A stretch of 64,000 nt of DNA, from the NCBI GenBank assembly GCA_950295325.1, contig OX485806.1, positions 30,568,001 through 30,632,000 on the forward strand, in the 5' to 3' direction. This stretch comes from Polytrichum commune. Lineage: Eukaryota; Streptophyta; Polytrichopsida; Polytrichales; Polytrichaceae. Below the pieces are notes generated by a model, which was given only the letters and a program-made list of their open reading frames with translations, was not told the origin of the DNA and did no database searches. Of this stretch, positions 31,001-43,545 are shown piece by piece. Position 1 is the stretch's first letter, and every line of letters starts with the position of its first letter. The translations under genes were made by a program, and so were the position numbers.

Positions 31001-31756
31001 TATCATTTTGAAGTACCTCAATCCAAGTTTTCTTTTGCTTATTGTTGCGTGGGCATATATATTAAATAAGAAATTGTATAGTCATCAAATTAGATGTGGC
31101 AATTGGGGATCATGTATGAACACGGAAAACAAAAATCATCTAATTCTTCATCTATGAGTTTCAAGATATGAAGCAAATATTTTTCAAAGAGATTATTATG
31201 CCACTGACACTAGCCTATCTTTTGTGCACTTATACTTAGAGCATGATTTAATAGGCATGCGTGTAATTAAGGAGGATGCACAAAGATGGTTTGGTATTGT
31301 CATTAGAATGGTCATCCTAATCATGTAGAAATTCACAGTAATGCCTATTTGTAGGCAAAATACAACCTTATATATAATTTATGAGTTGGAGGATGTGGAA
31401 CTATGAGAACACTTGATCTTAAATTCTAAGCCAAGTTACATATCTCTTTATCCTCATAAGGAAGATGTAATGTTGGTAAGAGCCATAGAATGGACAAGAC
31501 AAAAAACAACATTTATAATTGTTGTTGTTAGAATGTGACAGTCTAAAGGTATATTTTTTATGTCCAAGGAGGTACTTCAAAGATGATGGATATAACTACA
31601 ATTGTTGGTTTAAAGAACAAGTTTTTTTTTGTTGCAGGTGTTGAGTTGGAAATGGTACAAGTGGTTGGTTGATTGGATGAAGATCTTCTTCAAAAGTTCA
31701 AGGGTTCAAATAGTAAGTGCACAAAGTCGTGACATTATTTGGTAAATTGTTTTACC
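25022..31756. other. AT-rich non-coding DNA
   Basis: Many stops in all frames and short open frames only (up to about 107 codons, low complexity or without recognisable motifs). No palindromic words, RNA genes or ends of the large elements were seen. Confidence 0.5.
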
Positions 31757-32003
31757 CAGATCACTATATTCGGTAATCGGAGACTTTTTTCATGATTTTG
31801 AGACTATTGAAGGACATATTTTTCCAAATAAAGAACAACAAAAATATATTCAATGTGACTTAATAAAGTGATTTGCATGGGCGGCACTAACCAATTTGGC
31901 ATAAATACATGTCTTCATAATAAGAAATTGAACTAGATATTAAACCATTTGCATTTATTTTGAGACTTTCCAAAGTCTCTAATTAACGAATATAACGATC
32001 CAG
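31757..32003 (+). mobile_element. MITE-like element, copy M3
   Basis: GATCACTATATTCGGTAATC at the left and AAAGTCTCTAATTAACGAAT at the right, about 247 bp, aligned with M1 (2715-2965) along its length and with M2 in reverse. Termini resemble those of the large elements, so it may be mobilised by the same transposase. Confidence 0.7.
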
Positions 32004-33403
32004 TTCAAGGTGATTCAAATTCTTTGTAGTCAATCTTATGAGTAGATAAGCCAAAAGATGGAAGGTATTTGATACCCTATGAATTTATAAGTTGTACTTA
32101 TATTGTATTTATAATTCATTTGTCATTTTTATTTAAACTTCATTGCAATGCCAGAAATAAGTTTAAAATACTTGTTGAATGAAGATCCAAGGATGAATAA
32201 TGTTAACGTGTGGAGATAATAAAAGACATGTGAGTTTCATTATAATTTTCATGCATTCATTAAAGCTATGAGGTTGTAACACATTGTTGGGATTGTACAA
32301 CCAGGATGTCTGTGAAATTTGTGATTTTTAATTCAAAACGCAAAGTTGGGCAGGTTCCCAGTTGTGCAATCAACTTCCATGAAATCTATAATCAGTATAG
32401 AATAAAAAATGCTATACAGAATTTTACTCTACAAGACAAGATTATACAAGATTTTATATATAGGTAGAAAACATTGTTTTGCCTCCTAAGACTATTATGA
32501 GTAGCACCTTGTAAAATCCTTAAGAGAGCTTGTATATTATGCAGGTGGAAAAAAAACTATGTTTCCCATAACTCAAAGTTTACCTAATGTTAGTGTAGAT
32601 TATACAAATTTTAGGATTTAAATAATAACAATAATAATAATAATTCATTCAATTATAAATAAGTAAATAAAATTTTAATTCAAAAAAACGATTTTTCTTA
32701 CAATTCAATGTTTACATGATGGCAGTGGAGTGGAAGTTTGTAGAAATTTCGCTCTTGATATGCATATGAACCCTTCCAGATGTGTAAATAGTATATTGTC
32801 TACCACATACATGAATTTCTGTGACTACAATGACATGGTAAAATGTTTGAGTTTACAATGTGTCCCATGAGAGAATTTCTACAGGCCCCTTGTGTTGACT
32901 CTTTGAGTTAAAACTCCACATGGTAACCTGAGTCAACAGAAATTTCGTAGCCTATGTAATACACAAATTTCTTGACCAGAGAAAATATTTTCCAAGAGCT
33001 GGACTCCGGCGCCGTTGATCTCTAAATAACTAACTGGGTGACTGCAGGGTCCACCTGATGAGCCCTCTAATGATTCCTCGCCTATATAACGAATCCTGCA
33101 ATTCGTTCTGTTGCATCCAACACCGAGAACCTGATCAGAGGCGGACTACGATATCATTCTCCAATTGAAGTTCACTGAGACTGTACACATAATTTCTGTT
33201 GCAACAAGAAGTTAAGTGACGTTGAGAAAGATCTACACTCTGTGCCGGGCTGCAGGTGTATATTAAACTTGCATCACAGTTCATGAATGTGGTTCTTGAC
33301 GTTGATTGACATGATTCCATTAATCGATCCCAGTGTGTATTGCTTTGACTCGATCTAGCGTCACAATTGGTCATGACGATAAAATCTGTTGGGATTCCTG
33401 CAG

Positions 33404-34740
33404 GTATCTGATGAGGAACTGCCCTGCTTGAGATCAAGGCCAACCAACCGCAAAGCTCCAAAACTTGTGCTGCGGCGCCGATTTTTTACGAGTCTTCGGA
33501 AGGACGACGTTGAAACTGCAGCAACCTGAGATGGATTATTCGGTATACTTGAAAATTTCTTTTAATTTTTGGAGATAGGTCAAGCTGTCCATATTGTACG
33601 GCGGAACATACCCTGGATCACATTTCGGACAATGAATAAGCGTGACGTCAATACTGTTATGATCTCCAAATTATTCTGCACGCAAATGGTTGGTTCTATA
33701 TATGATCATTAGATATTAGACTATATATAGAGTCATACTTATGTTAATTTGTTCGCAGTACAACTCACGAGAGGGAACGGAACACGACATGCCTCTTCAT
33801 GAATACGAAAGTACCACTGTGAGCATCTCGGATCCATTGACAAGTTATAACTTGTATTCTGCACTTTTCATCTGTATCGAAAATTCAACCTACACCTAAT
33901 GAACATTGCATGAATAATGAATACCTGAGATAAAGGTGATTGACTAGTAGTACTGCAACGAAAACGTAGTATTGATGACCTTCGATTGGCCTTTCCCGAT
34001 ACAAAATTGGGAGCTAAAATGTTCTAGCAGTCTCGTATTTCTAGAGGAGAATGCAGTGGCACAAACCACTTAATCACAGACGTCTACCAAATCACTGACA
34101 TCATGCACCAGCTATGGAGAGGATTCTTGCAAGGGAAATCATTTTCTTCTCTCATACCATTGTCGCAATCGTATGACAACTCATGGTCGGGTGGTTTGTG
34201 CGGCCACTACGTCATTCTCCTCTAGAATTTCAGGGTTATAAAAAATGTGCATCAACAATTTTTATGTATGTGTTCACCACCCCTTTCAATTGTACTGTAG
34301 AGATGATGCCACTAATTACAGGCCCCCTGTTAATTATATGTATGCATCCAGGCAACCATCTCTATCTGTGCTCCTGCCATCTACGGAGACGCAAGCAAGA
34401 GGGAGCAACTCAGGGATAAATTGAACGAAAAATATAGTAAGCCCACAATGTCTCCCAAATTTGTATTTCTCATAAACTTCACTGCTCACGACTGTTTTAC
34501 CCATTGCTAGTGAGCAATAACGGATCGAAAGCTTGGAAGGGAATTTTCTGAATGAGATGCATGATTGTGACCCTGTGCATTATAATGCATGCAGGTATCC
34601 ATGTCGTGGAGGATGATGAAGATGAAGAAAACGTGATCCTTGTCCATTACTACCCAGATGAGGACGGGGAGATTGATAAGGACGATGTGCTGGAAATAGC
34701 GCAGGAAGTTGATCGCGATGCCGATCTTAACAACAATTAG
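33404..34740 (+). CDS. Possible host gene exons, acidic C-terminus (uncertain)
   Basis: GC content and codon-like structure rise at 33.0-35.3 kb. Three candidate plus-strand exons: after CCTGCAG at 33404 (VSDEELPCLRSRPTNRKAPK), 33759-33818 (YNSREGTEHDMPLHEYESTT, between TTCGCAG and GTGAGC), and 34595-34740 (IHVVEDDEDEENVILVHYYP, then DEDGEIDKDDVLEIAQEVD, stop TAG). Splice phases are not shown to agree, and no family is recognised. It may be a gene remnant. Confidence 0.3.
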
Positions 34741-36895
34741 ACCAGGAGCATTGTGCCTGTCTCACAATGATGAATTATCCACAGCCAATTTAGCTCCAGC
34801 GCTCCTTATATTCTGCAGATTGATTTATTCGCTACATCCTTATGGCCTACCTTCATAAATTGGAGCAAGCTACACTGCAAACTCCTGCATCAGTCTCTGG
34901 CCAGACACCAACCTTCGCATCTAGAAACCATTACAACAACATAAAATTGTCACATGCATCCCAGCTCACATGAAGCTCAATAAACTTGCGCTGACAGGAA
35001 TCTAGTGACGTTGAGCTTTGAAGTTTGTAGTCTTGAATGTGAAAGATTCTTTTTCAACTCAGTTAATTCTGGTCTTTTTTTATATTCTTGGATTTATCAT
35101 TGTCCACTGAGTCACATGCATACTCTTCCAAAACTCCATGACTATTTAACTTCAAATAGTGACCATTAAGTATTAATTAAGAACAGGGAAAGCCCTGGAA
35201 AGCGCCATAAGCAGGGGAGACCAACATGCTTAAACTTTCGAAAAATGAAAAAATAAAATAAAAATTCTTGTTACCTTCGAGCTGGAAGACACAGGTGATC
35301 ACGCACGTGGCAACTTCACGAATCACAATTTAGATTCCAACCAGGGAGGTAAGGTCAATTGTGGTCACTGCTGTGACTTGGTGGCCATTAACAGGCTAGG
35401 AGTTGACACTTTCTATTGAAATGTGCATCATTCTCAATATATCATGAAAAGATGTGCAATATGAAGTGCTAGGATGTTGGGATCCATATAATAAGTTGCA
35501 CTAATGCGTTTTGACTGCATTAATGTCAACTTATTGAGAACAATAATGTCACAAATATGACACTTTCTCTCAATGGAAACTTAGAATGTCACAAAGTTGA
35601 CAAACAAATATGACATTAAATCCATTAGATTGCAGTAGTGTTGTGTTCAACTTTTGGTCCGATACATGTGGTCTTTGAAAGTAGCATTTAGTATAATTAT
35701 AATACCCCTTGTTACACTCATGTTATTTCATACATGGTACGAAGAATCCACCCCCAAGGGGTCTTCTCAACATGACCAACACTCATTTGGCATTGACACT
35801 ATCATCTAGGACCAATCAAGGACATCACATCCTCAATTTGACACACATTTGACTATGTAAAAGTTAACTTTTAAGAGGTTTTAAGTCATACATCTCAAAT
35901 GGGTGGTGTGTAAAACATACTGCTTTTTTTGTTAGCGTAATATAAAAGCTAACACATGGGCCCAAGGATTCATGTCACTCAAGTAAGTTGAAGGTGAAAA
36001 TATTAGTAAACCCCTTATAGCTCAATGATTTCTTTGGAAAGAATATTTTGTACAAACAGAACACAAACACAGAGTAGTCATGTGTATTGAAAAATGTGGT
36101 GCCGGATCAGTCATTGTTTATGTATTTATACATTTGTACAGTCTTATCTCCCATACAAGTACATTGGCCAGAAGTATTCCTAGGTGTTTCTATGAACTGA
36201 AGTATTTCTAGCTAAAGTAGGTGATCTCTTATTTTATCTTCACTTTGCTTTCCACTTTGAAGAGCAAAACCCTTCTTTCATGTTTTGAAAGTGCTACTGT
36301 TGGTTACAATTTACTTGTCTATTGAAGTGGTGATTCATGAAGAATCACAAGCCAACGATAGGAACTATGCAGATATATTCCAAATGAACAATGGTTCAAT
36401 ATATACAAGTGAATCTGACCATGAGCTGTACTAACTAACCTAGAAAACTGTCCCTCATAAACTGTCCACTTAGGTTGAGCGGCTAACACTAATGATCCTA
36501 ATAGATTCTCCTATGTGACTATTGGTTGTCAGAAATAGTGAAGACCGTGCCTCATATATTAAGGTTTCTACACCTCCTCTCCTTCGTGACAAAAACTCAT
36601 AACGCTTCCCGTTTTGCGTTAGTTGCCATGGCAAGGGTAGAAATAGAATTAATTCGAACCTTGAGTGAGCGGGCATAGAGATTGTCATTTTGGCAAACCT
36701 TTTTGATAGCAGTATGGAGCTTCTACTTATTTCTCCGTAAGTTGTGCTACTGTGTCCTAGTTGTTGTTGGTGGTGCGTTTTAGCACTTAAGAGCGATGGA
36801 GATTTGGTGAGCTGTGGAAGTTCTTCAGTAGATCCTTGTAGCTACACAAGACGTAGTCCACATTTCTATGGTCTATAGGAGGAACCCATGTGTTT
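34741..36895. other. Non-coding DNA
   Basis: No supported genes. The part from about 36.1 kb may include the LTR or 3' end of the copia remnant, but I could not match two LTRs. Confidence 0.4.
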
Positions 36896-39470
36896 TTATA
36901 AATAAATTATGTTTGTGGTCCATTCCAAACCAAGTTGAATTCTCAACCTCTTGAATGTAACTTTGCCCAACAACTTAGTTAGAATGTCGGCCAATTGGTC
37001 TCTAGTAGAAACATAATCTAGAGTAACTTGACTTGATATCCTTTTTCGAGGATGAAGTGGTATTGGACATCCACATGTTTTGTTCGAGAATGAAAAACTG
37101 GGTTGTGAGCTAACTTTAGACTTCCATGATTGTCCCCTAAAATCATTGTTGGAGTTGTGCCTTGAAGTACTTGAATTTCTTGGAGTAGTTTGTGCATCCA
37201 TATAGCCTCCTTCGTTCCTATTGTAAGTGCCATGTATTTAGCTTCAGTTGAAGAAAGTGATACTATAGTTTGTTTTTTTGCTATTCCAAGTAATGGGTGT
37301 TTCTCCGATCCCAACCTAAAGAGATATCTTGTAGTGGTCTTTCTAGCATGTGAATCTTCTGCCCAATGTGCGTTTGCATATCCAATTAAGATATTTGAAT
37401 CTCCTTGTTTGTAGCACAAACCTAGGTTCTTACTCCCCTTCATATATTTAAAGATGTGTTTAACTACTAGCATATGAGGTACTTGAGGTTCATGAAATAT
37501 GAACTCCATTCCTAGTGAGTGAGAGAGAATTCCTAGGTCTATCATAGAGATTTGTTTCTTGATTTCTTCTCATAGCTAGTTGATTTCTCAACATCGTTAC
37601 TAGTCTTCTAGAGATCATCTAAATACAGAATGACTATAGCTATTTTCCCTTCTTCCTCAAAATAATAGAGATTGTATATTTCCTCACTTAAGGAGTATAT
37701 CTTACTATACCATGCACTGGGGGCTTGCTTAAGCCCATAAAGAGCTTTAAAAAGCTTACATACAAATTCTTTTCTGGCGACCATTCCATACCCCTCTATT
37801 TGCTCAATATAGAAATCCTAAATAATGTTTCATTGAGGAATGCAATGACTACATCCAAATGAAAAATATTCTACCCCCTATGAGCAGCTAGAACCACTAA
37901 TGTGCGTAGAGTGTTCCATTTGAAAATTGGTACAAAAGCTTCTTCAAAATCCTCCCCTTCTTTTTGTTGGAACCCTCTAACTACTAATCGAGCGTTCAAT
38001 TTTGGGATATTTCCTACCTAATCTTTTTTCACCTTATACACCCACTTGGTCGTAATAGGAGTACGTCGTGGGGGCAAACAAATCAAGCAGCTTTGCTTAG
38101 ATGGGGGAGGAGAGTGTGGAACTCATGTTTTCTTAGACTTCATGAATGAGAAAAGAAAGGAACACCAAAAAACTCAGCCTCACACACCACACCAAAACGG
38201 TGTGGTTGATGCATCATCAAGAAGTTCAAAGTTCTCTAAAACGTGTATTTGACTGGAGTCAAATTGGAGCTTGTATCCATCATCGGTCATTGAACCTACT
38301 GAAATAAGACTCTTCGTAAGGCCAGGCACATACAAAACTTCAGCAAATTTGATTCCATTGGCAGTAACATGCCCTTTTCCCTTGACAAAGAGAGAGTGAC
38401 CCCCGACAGTCTTCAGGAATGATCCTTCTACCGCTACAAGCTTTCCAAATATTTTCTTGTCAGGGCTTACACCCAGTGCTTTGTAGCCCCACTATCTACA
38501 TACCACTTGCCTTCTCCGAAATCAAGATTGGTTAGTTGTGCTTCTGTCATGTCTGAGGCATTGGAAAATTTCTCCCTTCATCCGAGAAATTGTCGGCCAA
38601 ATTTGCTAGAGCCCTAGGCGCGCGGAGCTCGCTTTTGGTTAGAGCCTCGATGTTGGATTTTTGCAGCAAGTTCTTCACATGAGCGCATGAAGTGACCTTC
38701 AACTCCACAGAATTGGCACATCCCAACCTTTCTAGTTGGTCCCCTCTGATTGTTTTGGCCACCAAATTGTGGACGTGTTTATGGATGGAACCCCTTGGGT
38801 CTAGCCTACACCATGAGGATTTCTTCCTCACGTTTCGACTTGCGCACTTCACGTCTGATTTCCTCATTGAGAAGAAGGAAAATGAGCTCCCAGAGAGTAG
38901 ATATCTTGTTGTGGTAGGCAATTGAGCTCACAAGTGACTCATAGGACTCAGGTAATACAGACAACATGTGCGCCACAACTTCATTGTCAAGGATCTTCTC
39001 TCTAAATCTGGCAAGTTGATTCACAAGATCTTACATTCCCTAAAGGAATGTGGAAATAGAGGACCCTTCCTCCATTCGAAGGTTTGTAAGCTTCCGACGA
39101 AGCAACGTGTGTCTTGCGTTATTCTTGGTGGCATACATGTTCTTCAACCTTTCCCAACACATAGCATGATTCACCATGTCTAGGATATATGGTACTACAC
39201 AATCCTTCACCGCCAGATTGATAATGGATAGGTTTCGCTTCTTTCTCCACTCTCTCTCTGCACTAACGTCAACGTCTTCAACTACTATCACTGTCTGAGT
39301 ATCCATCATCACTAGGTCCCACAAATTATCACGTTTTAGGAGATTCTTCACTTTAAAACTCCAACCATTGTAGTTGTGGGACCCTTCAAGTTTTGAGACC
39401 TCTGTTACTGCTCCATCACCGAGAGCCGATACACCGATCCTCTCTACCCCACTTTCCCTATGCTGAATTT
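36896..39470 (-). mobile_element. Decayed Ty1/copia retrotransposon
   Basis: Minus-strand order from the right: gag (39460-38806; LEGSHNYNGWSFKVKNLL, ARHTLLRRKLTNLRMEEGSS, VAHMLSVLPESYESL), a CCHC knuckle near 38690 (CQFCGVEGHFMRSC), protease near 38500 (WYVDSGATKH, then VLYVPGLTKSLISVG), reverse transcriptase piece near 37740 (YGLKQAPSAWY), RNase H (37545-37018; VSLSSTEAKYMALT, FHSRTKHVDVQYHF) and the C-terminal DYVSTRDQLADILTKLL. Numerous stops and frame changes; most of integrase and RT is missing. A plus-strand integrase fragment sits inside (38046-38252). Confidence 0.85.
38046..38252 (+). pseudogene. Copia integrase fragment in inverted orientation
   Basis: Reads LCLDGGGECGTHVFLDFMNE and TPHQNGVVDASSRSS, matching the end of the copia integrase core (R-S/T-D-G-G-G-E ... 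T-P-x-Q-N-G-V-V-E). It is opposite to the surrounding copia remnant, so it marks an inversion or a second insertion. Confidence 0.7.
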
Positions 39471-40433
39471 AACAAGTAGAGTAGGAGGAGCAAAGTGGGG
39501 CACTGGCCAGATGTAGGGCATGCTCTTGAGGTTTCTTTAACTTTTTTTAATTTGAGGGACTTTTATAATAACATCTACTAATATATGAGTTGTCATAATA
39601 TTATTCAGATTCATGACAATGTTATGTGGAACTAATAGTATTTAGAGGAATATTCCTCATATCCAATATGAATGTGAAGAATATTTTGCAAAATCTTGTC
39701 AGTCTCATATAACATTGTTATGGATCTAAATAATGTTATGGTGGTGTATTAGAGCACCCAAATGATTGTATGAGGAGTGCGGAAATGATTGCAAATGGAG
39801 GTAGGAGGTGAGTTGGGTTTGAGTGATGCGAGATTGTGTCGTGCAATTTGAAAGTTGTGATTGATTTGGAGGCTTGTGACGGGCTTGAGGGTTGTGAGTA
39901 AAAGCAAAACACAAATTTCTATGCCTTCCATTTCAACATGCATTTTTGTTTTGTTTAATATGGTTGTTTTGACTTCAAAAAATATAAATATTCTTACAAA
40001 AATATTAGATATTGTTGGCTGCAAGATTTTGCATTTTTCTTTTTTGAATGATTTTGATGATATTTTTGGGGTTTTCCTTGAAGTTGACTACTAGTAGCAA
40101 TTAGCCAAATAATTGACTAGTTGATCACTTGCTTTCAGTGACTCAACTGTAGTTGCATTCAACTTAGAGCAATTGGCTAGCTAGTTCATTGTTGAACCAA
40201 AAAACCACAAATTTCCTCCAAAAATGGATTCTTTTGATCTTTTAGCCAACAAGATCTAATGGTCCAAAATTTTATTTTGGGATTTTTTTGATTTTTTGAT
40301 CCTTTTGTAGTCATTGGCTTTGTCAACTAGTACCCCAAGGGGTGGACTCTTCATACCACGTATGTACAAACTAATGAGAGTGTAGGAATGTGGGTTGATA
40401 TTTTAGGTATTAGTTTACATAGTATACATAAGG
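39471..40433. other. AT-rich non-coding DNA left of E3
   Basis: No gene or repeat recognised. Ends TACATAAGG directly before the left end of E3. Confidence 0.5.
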
Positions 40434-40492
40434 AACACTATATTCGTTAAATTGAGACTTTTTGGGCATTTTGAGACAATCACAGAAATAAG
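40434..40492. repeat. Left (A-side) terminal inverted repeat of E3
   Basis: AACACTATATTCGTTAAATT, GAGACTTTTTGGGCATTTTG, AGACAATCACAG. The A-side pattern (GAGACTTTTT...TTTTGAGAC) matches inverted E1 and E2 right ends. Confidence 0.85.
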
Positions 40493-40584
40493 AACAAGGA
40501 TAAATGGAACACATATTGGAGAAAGTTGTAAGATGCGAACACTTTGAAGCAGGTGTTTAGAACAAGAACCCCATTAATAACTCA

Positions 40585-40845
40585 TATTTGGGATTGTTTA
40601 GGGTGGGCAATCCAAACCTTAGGCCAAGTTGAAGGGGAAATCTTAAAACATTTATATTATCGCACAAAAACTTGTATGAATATGGTTTAGGTAGCGCAAT
40701 CCAAACCATAGATCATATTGAAGGGGAAATATGTGAACCAATATAATATAACATACAAAATATTCCAAACTCATATTTGTGATGGTTTAGGTAGGGCAAT
40801 CCAAACCTTAGACCATATGGAAGGGGAAATCATGTGACACTTATA
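40585..40845. repeat. Three subterminal repeats near the E3 left end
   Basis: About 95-bp units containing GGTTTAGGTAGGGCAATCCA, AACC, then TTAGACCATATTGAAGGGGA. Copies near 40594, 40688 and 40787. GTTTAGG...CCAAAC in each unit looks like a diverged word III. Confidence 0.7.
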
Positions 40846-40972
40846 TTATTGCAAAAAAAAACATACAAAGTGTGGCATGTAAAATGCATAGCATGCTAAC
40901 ACAACACATCCATTGGATAGTGCGACCCAAAATGTTCTTGCCTATGGCCCAAAACCCTACGCCTACTATGGC

Positions 40973-41789
40973 CTATCTAGCCTCGAAGACTACCTCTTTT
41001 TCTTTTGCTTCATTTTCTTTTGCTTTTTTTTCTTTTGCCTCTTTTTCTTTTGCCTCTTTTTCTTTTGCTGTGGCTTCTTTTGCTCGCATTGCTTCAACAT
41101 TCCTGAAAATCTCCGCCCCGCGACTATAGCCATTCTTGGGGTGACCGCCATCAATAACACATTTTGGATTCCGTCGGCCGCCCGAATTATACGACGAAGA
41201 ATTCGAATACGATGAAGTGGACTGTCTTGCATTTCTGGTCATGGAGTAGAAACGCTCCAACTCGACGGACGTACTAGCCCGCATAGGTTTACGGGTGGGA
41301 GCAACCTACAACGCGTGAATGCAAGAACACACGTGTTAGTTTAGGGAGCAAGACCCAAACGTGTCACACGTTCATTTTTTAAGTGCTGGATGATTGTAAT
41401 GCGCGGATAACCATGTTTAGGGGGGGGGGGTTCACCTTGTCACCGGGGGCGTTCCCGTTGGAGTCGGCGAGGAGGGGCAATGCGTCCCGCAAAGGAATAG
41501 GAAGGGTGCCACTCTTCGTAGGCCGAGCGTCCATCCGTAGCCGCCGTTGAGGTGTACTACTGCCGCCGGGCCGAGAGGGGGACGTCCGGACGCATTTGCG
41601 ATTTATGCCCTTGAGCGGCGACGGGGACGGAGATCGCCGGAAGATTTGCTTGGGTGGGGGGCTATCGACGACGCCGGCGTCAAGAGGCTCCTTGGAGTAG
41701 TCGATGGTGGACACGGCATCGTAGACGGTCTCGTAGAAGAAGCTCCCCAAGTTTGATTCGCTGACGATGTCAATCGAGGGCTCCAAACG
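40973..41789 (-). CDS. A3 exons 5-6: Ser/Pro-rich and Lys/Glu-rich tail
   Basis: Exon 5 is 41789-41436 (118 codons) and exon 6 is 41305-40973 (111 codons including stop). Exon 5 has VYDAVSTIDYSKEPLDAGVV, DSPPPK and SPSPLKG; donor GACAAG|GTGAAC. Exon 6 has GYSRGAEIFRNVEAMRAKE followed by repeated AKEKEAKEKE units. Phases are 0. It may be joined to exon 3 by skipping exon 4, or expressed alone. Confidence 0.65.
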
Positions 41790-41899
41790 CTGATGGGAAA
41801 ATTAAAACAAACAAAACCCAAGGGGAGGGGGGAGCATGTGAAAATCGATATACAATTGAGGCATAATATATCACACACAATGGCACACCATGTAGTATC

Positions 41900-42712
41900 T
41901 CAAATGAGTTTATTATATTTCGCGTGAGCGTACAACTCTCTGTACATATAGTCCTTCGGATCCATGTATCTTTCGCCTATCGGATTACAACTAAGGAACC
42001 GGGGCACGGGTAGTCCGCTCCCCACGAGCGTTTGAAGGTACTTAAGTAGGTCTAACAAAAAGCGGTCTCGGACCTTCTCGACCGTCCACGTGGGGCAAAC
42101 TATGAAGTTCGAGGTCGGGTTCAAAATGTTTTTGGAAGCGCTGTCGTCCACCATCAACGTGTTGTCACGGGTGGGACGAACGTCGTAGGGACAGCCGACC
42201 ATGGTCGGACGCTGGTCCCATACGACTGGCTTCAAGACCTTAAGAAATTGGTTTACGGCGGGGTTGTTGGGCTTCTTCACAACCCTGCCCTCGGGGGTGT
42301 ATAATGTTTTACAAGAATCTTGTCCTAGGACCAAGCACGGGGGTTGGAGTCCCTTGAAGATGAACTCCACGACGGCCTGGGTGTTCTCGGACTTCATGGA
42401 GCTCCACACGATCACCCACCATTTGGATAGGGCGACCTGCAGGAAGCGCCGAAGGGACGGGCGGAGGTACACTAGCTTGCTTTTGATGTACGCGGGGGGT
42501 CCATCGTAGTTGGTGTCCTCGGGCTTGCAGAAAGGCACCGTGGGGACCCTCGGACAATGCACGCATTGGACAAGGACCCCGTTGAGGTCTAGCACCAGGA
42601 ACCGGGTCTTGGGAGGCGAAGGTGGCGAGGGCAAAATCGGGGGGACCAGCATGCTGTCCTCCACGCTCCTCGGGGAGGACCGGTGGGGAGCCACGACACT
42701 ATGCTCCGATCC
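41900..42712 (-). CDS. A3 exon 4: FCP1-like HAD domain
   Basis: 271 codons with stop, acceptor CGCCGCAG|GGA. FLVLDLNGVLVQC (motif I with Asn), WWVIVWSSMKS, NQFLKVLKPVVW, TLMVDDSASKNILNP, end YNKLI-stop. More diverged from A1 and A2 than these are from each other, but the motif residues are the same. Confidence 0.8.
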   Translation of the reverse strand, partial: GSEHSVVAPHRSSPRSVEDSMLVPPILPSPPSPPKTRFLVLDLNGVLVQCVHCPRVPTVPFCKPEDTNYDGPPAYIKSKLVYLRPSLRRFLQVALSKWWVIVWSSMKSENTQAVVEFIFKGLQPPCLVLGQDSCKTLYTPEGRVVKKPNNPAVNQFLKVLKPVVWDQRPTMVGCPYDVRPTRDNTLMVDDSASKNILNPTSNFIVCPTWTVEKVRDRFLLDLLKYLQTLVGSGLPVPRFLSCNPIGERYMDPKDYMYRELYAHAKYNKLI

Positions 42713-43132
42713 CTGCGGCGACGAGCGAGAGAAGGCGGCGAGGACTATATTATGCTATGTTTAATTCAAGCAGAACAGAAATTTTGTGCAAACACAAGAA
42801 GAATTGGACCATTGGTGGCAACAAAAACATACAAGGGGAACAACATACATTGGGACACGGATGCTAACATATGGGCGCCAAAAATAATAATTTTATTGTT
42901 ACAAATCTCTATGTACAATTTGAGGGGGGGGGGGGCGCGGTGAACGAGGGCATTCACACTATCCTAATTGTACATCTACAAAATTGGTTGCGCGCCGCCA
43001 AGGTTGAGCGTAGTCGAGTGAGGTGAGACGAAGGGGATCGCGGGGGGAGCACGTTGTTGGGTGCGTCGGGGGGGTGTAGTTCCTCATAGCTAGGGGGGAC
43101 AAGACCACGCCAACAAGACAATGACCAAGGAG

Positions 43133-43545
43133 GTTTGGGTCGGTCAACCCAAACTGGGAGGGCTCAGTGTGTTACCTCGCCCTGGTCATGTCTCGACGAT
43201 GTGGATGCCTCCACCGTCCCCGGTGCCCCACCTCTCTCGCCACCGCCTTCTCCGCCTACGTCAAGGACCTTGTCCTGCAAAGGTTGAGCATCAGGCCCTT
43301 GTCCTAAACCAATCTCCGCATATGCATCATGCATGGGTTCATCGATTTGGTTAGGATTAGAGGTATCACCAGGCCCTTGGAGGCCTTCAACATCTAACAT
43401 GGTTGTGTCTCTTTGAGACACAAGTTCGTCAAGGGAGGACTGAGCTGCTCCGGGGTTTGGGTCGGGCGACCCAAACTGTCCTGCATCGGGGGAGGCGCCT
43501 TGGGGCACTACAGTCGAGGGTGGGTTTGGGTCGGTCGACCCAAAC
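43133..43545. repeat. Word-III sites in A3 intron 4 start and coding exon 3
   Basis: 43133-43154 lies in intron 4. 43455-43476 (spacer GG) and 43524-43545 (spacer GT) lie in coding exon 3, translated on the minus strand as FGSPDPNP and FGSTDPNP. Confidence 0.85.

Noticed and set aside
24806-31157. Short open frames of 60-107 codons
   Set aside because: Expected by chance in AT-rich DNA; no motifs, no splice support.
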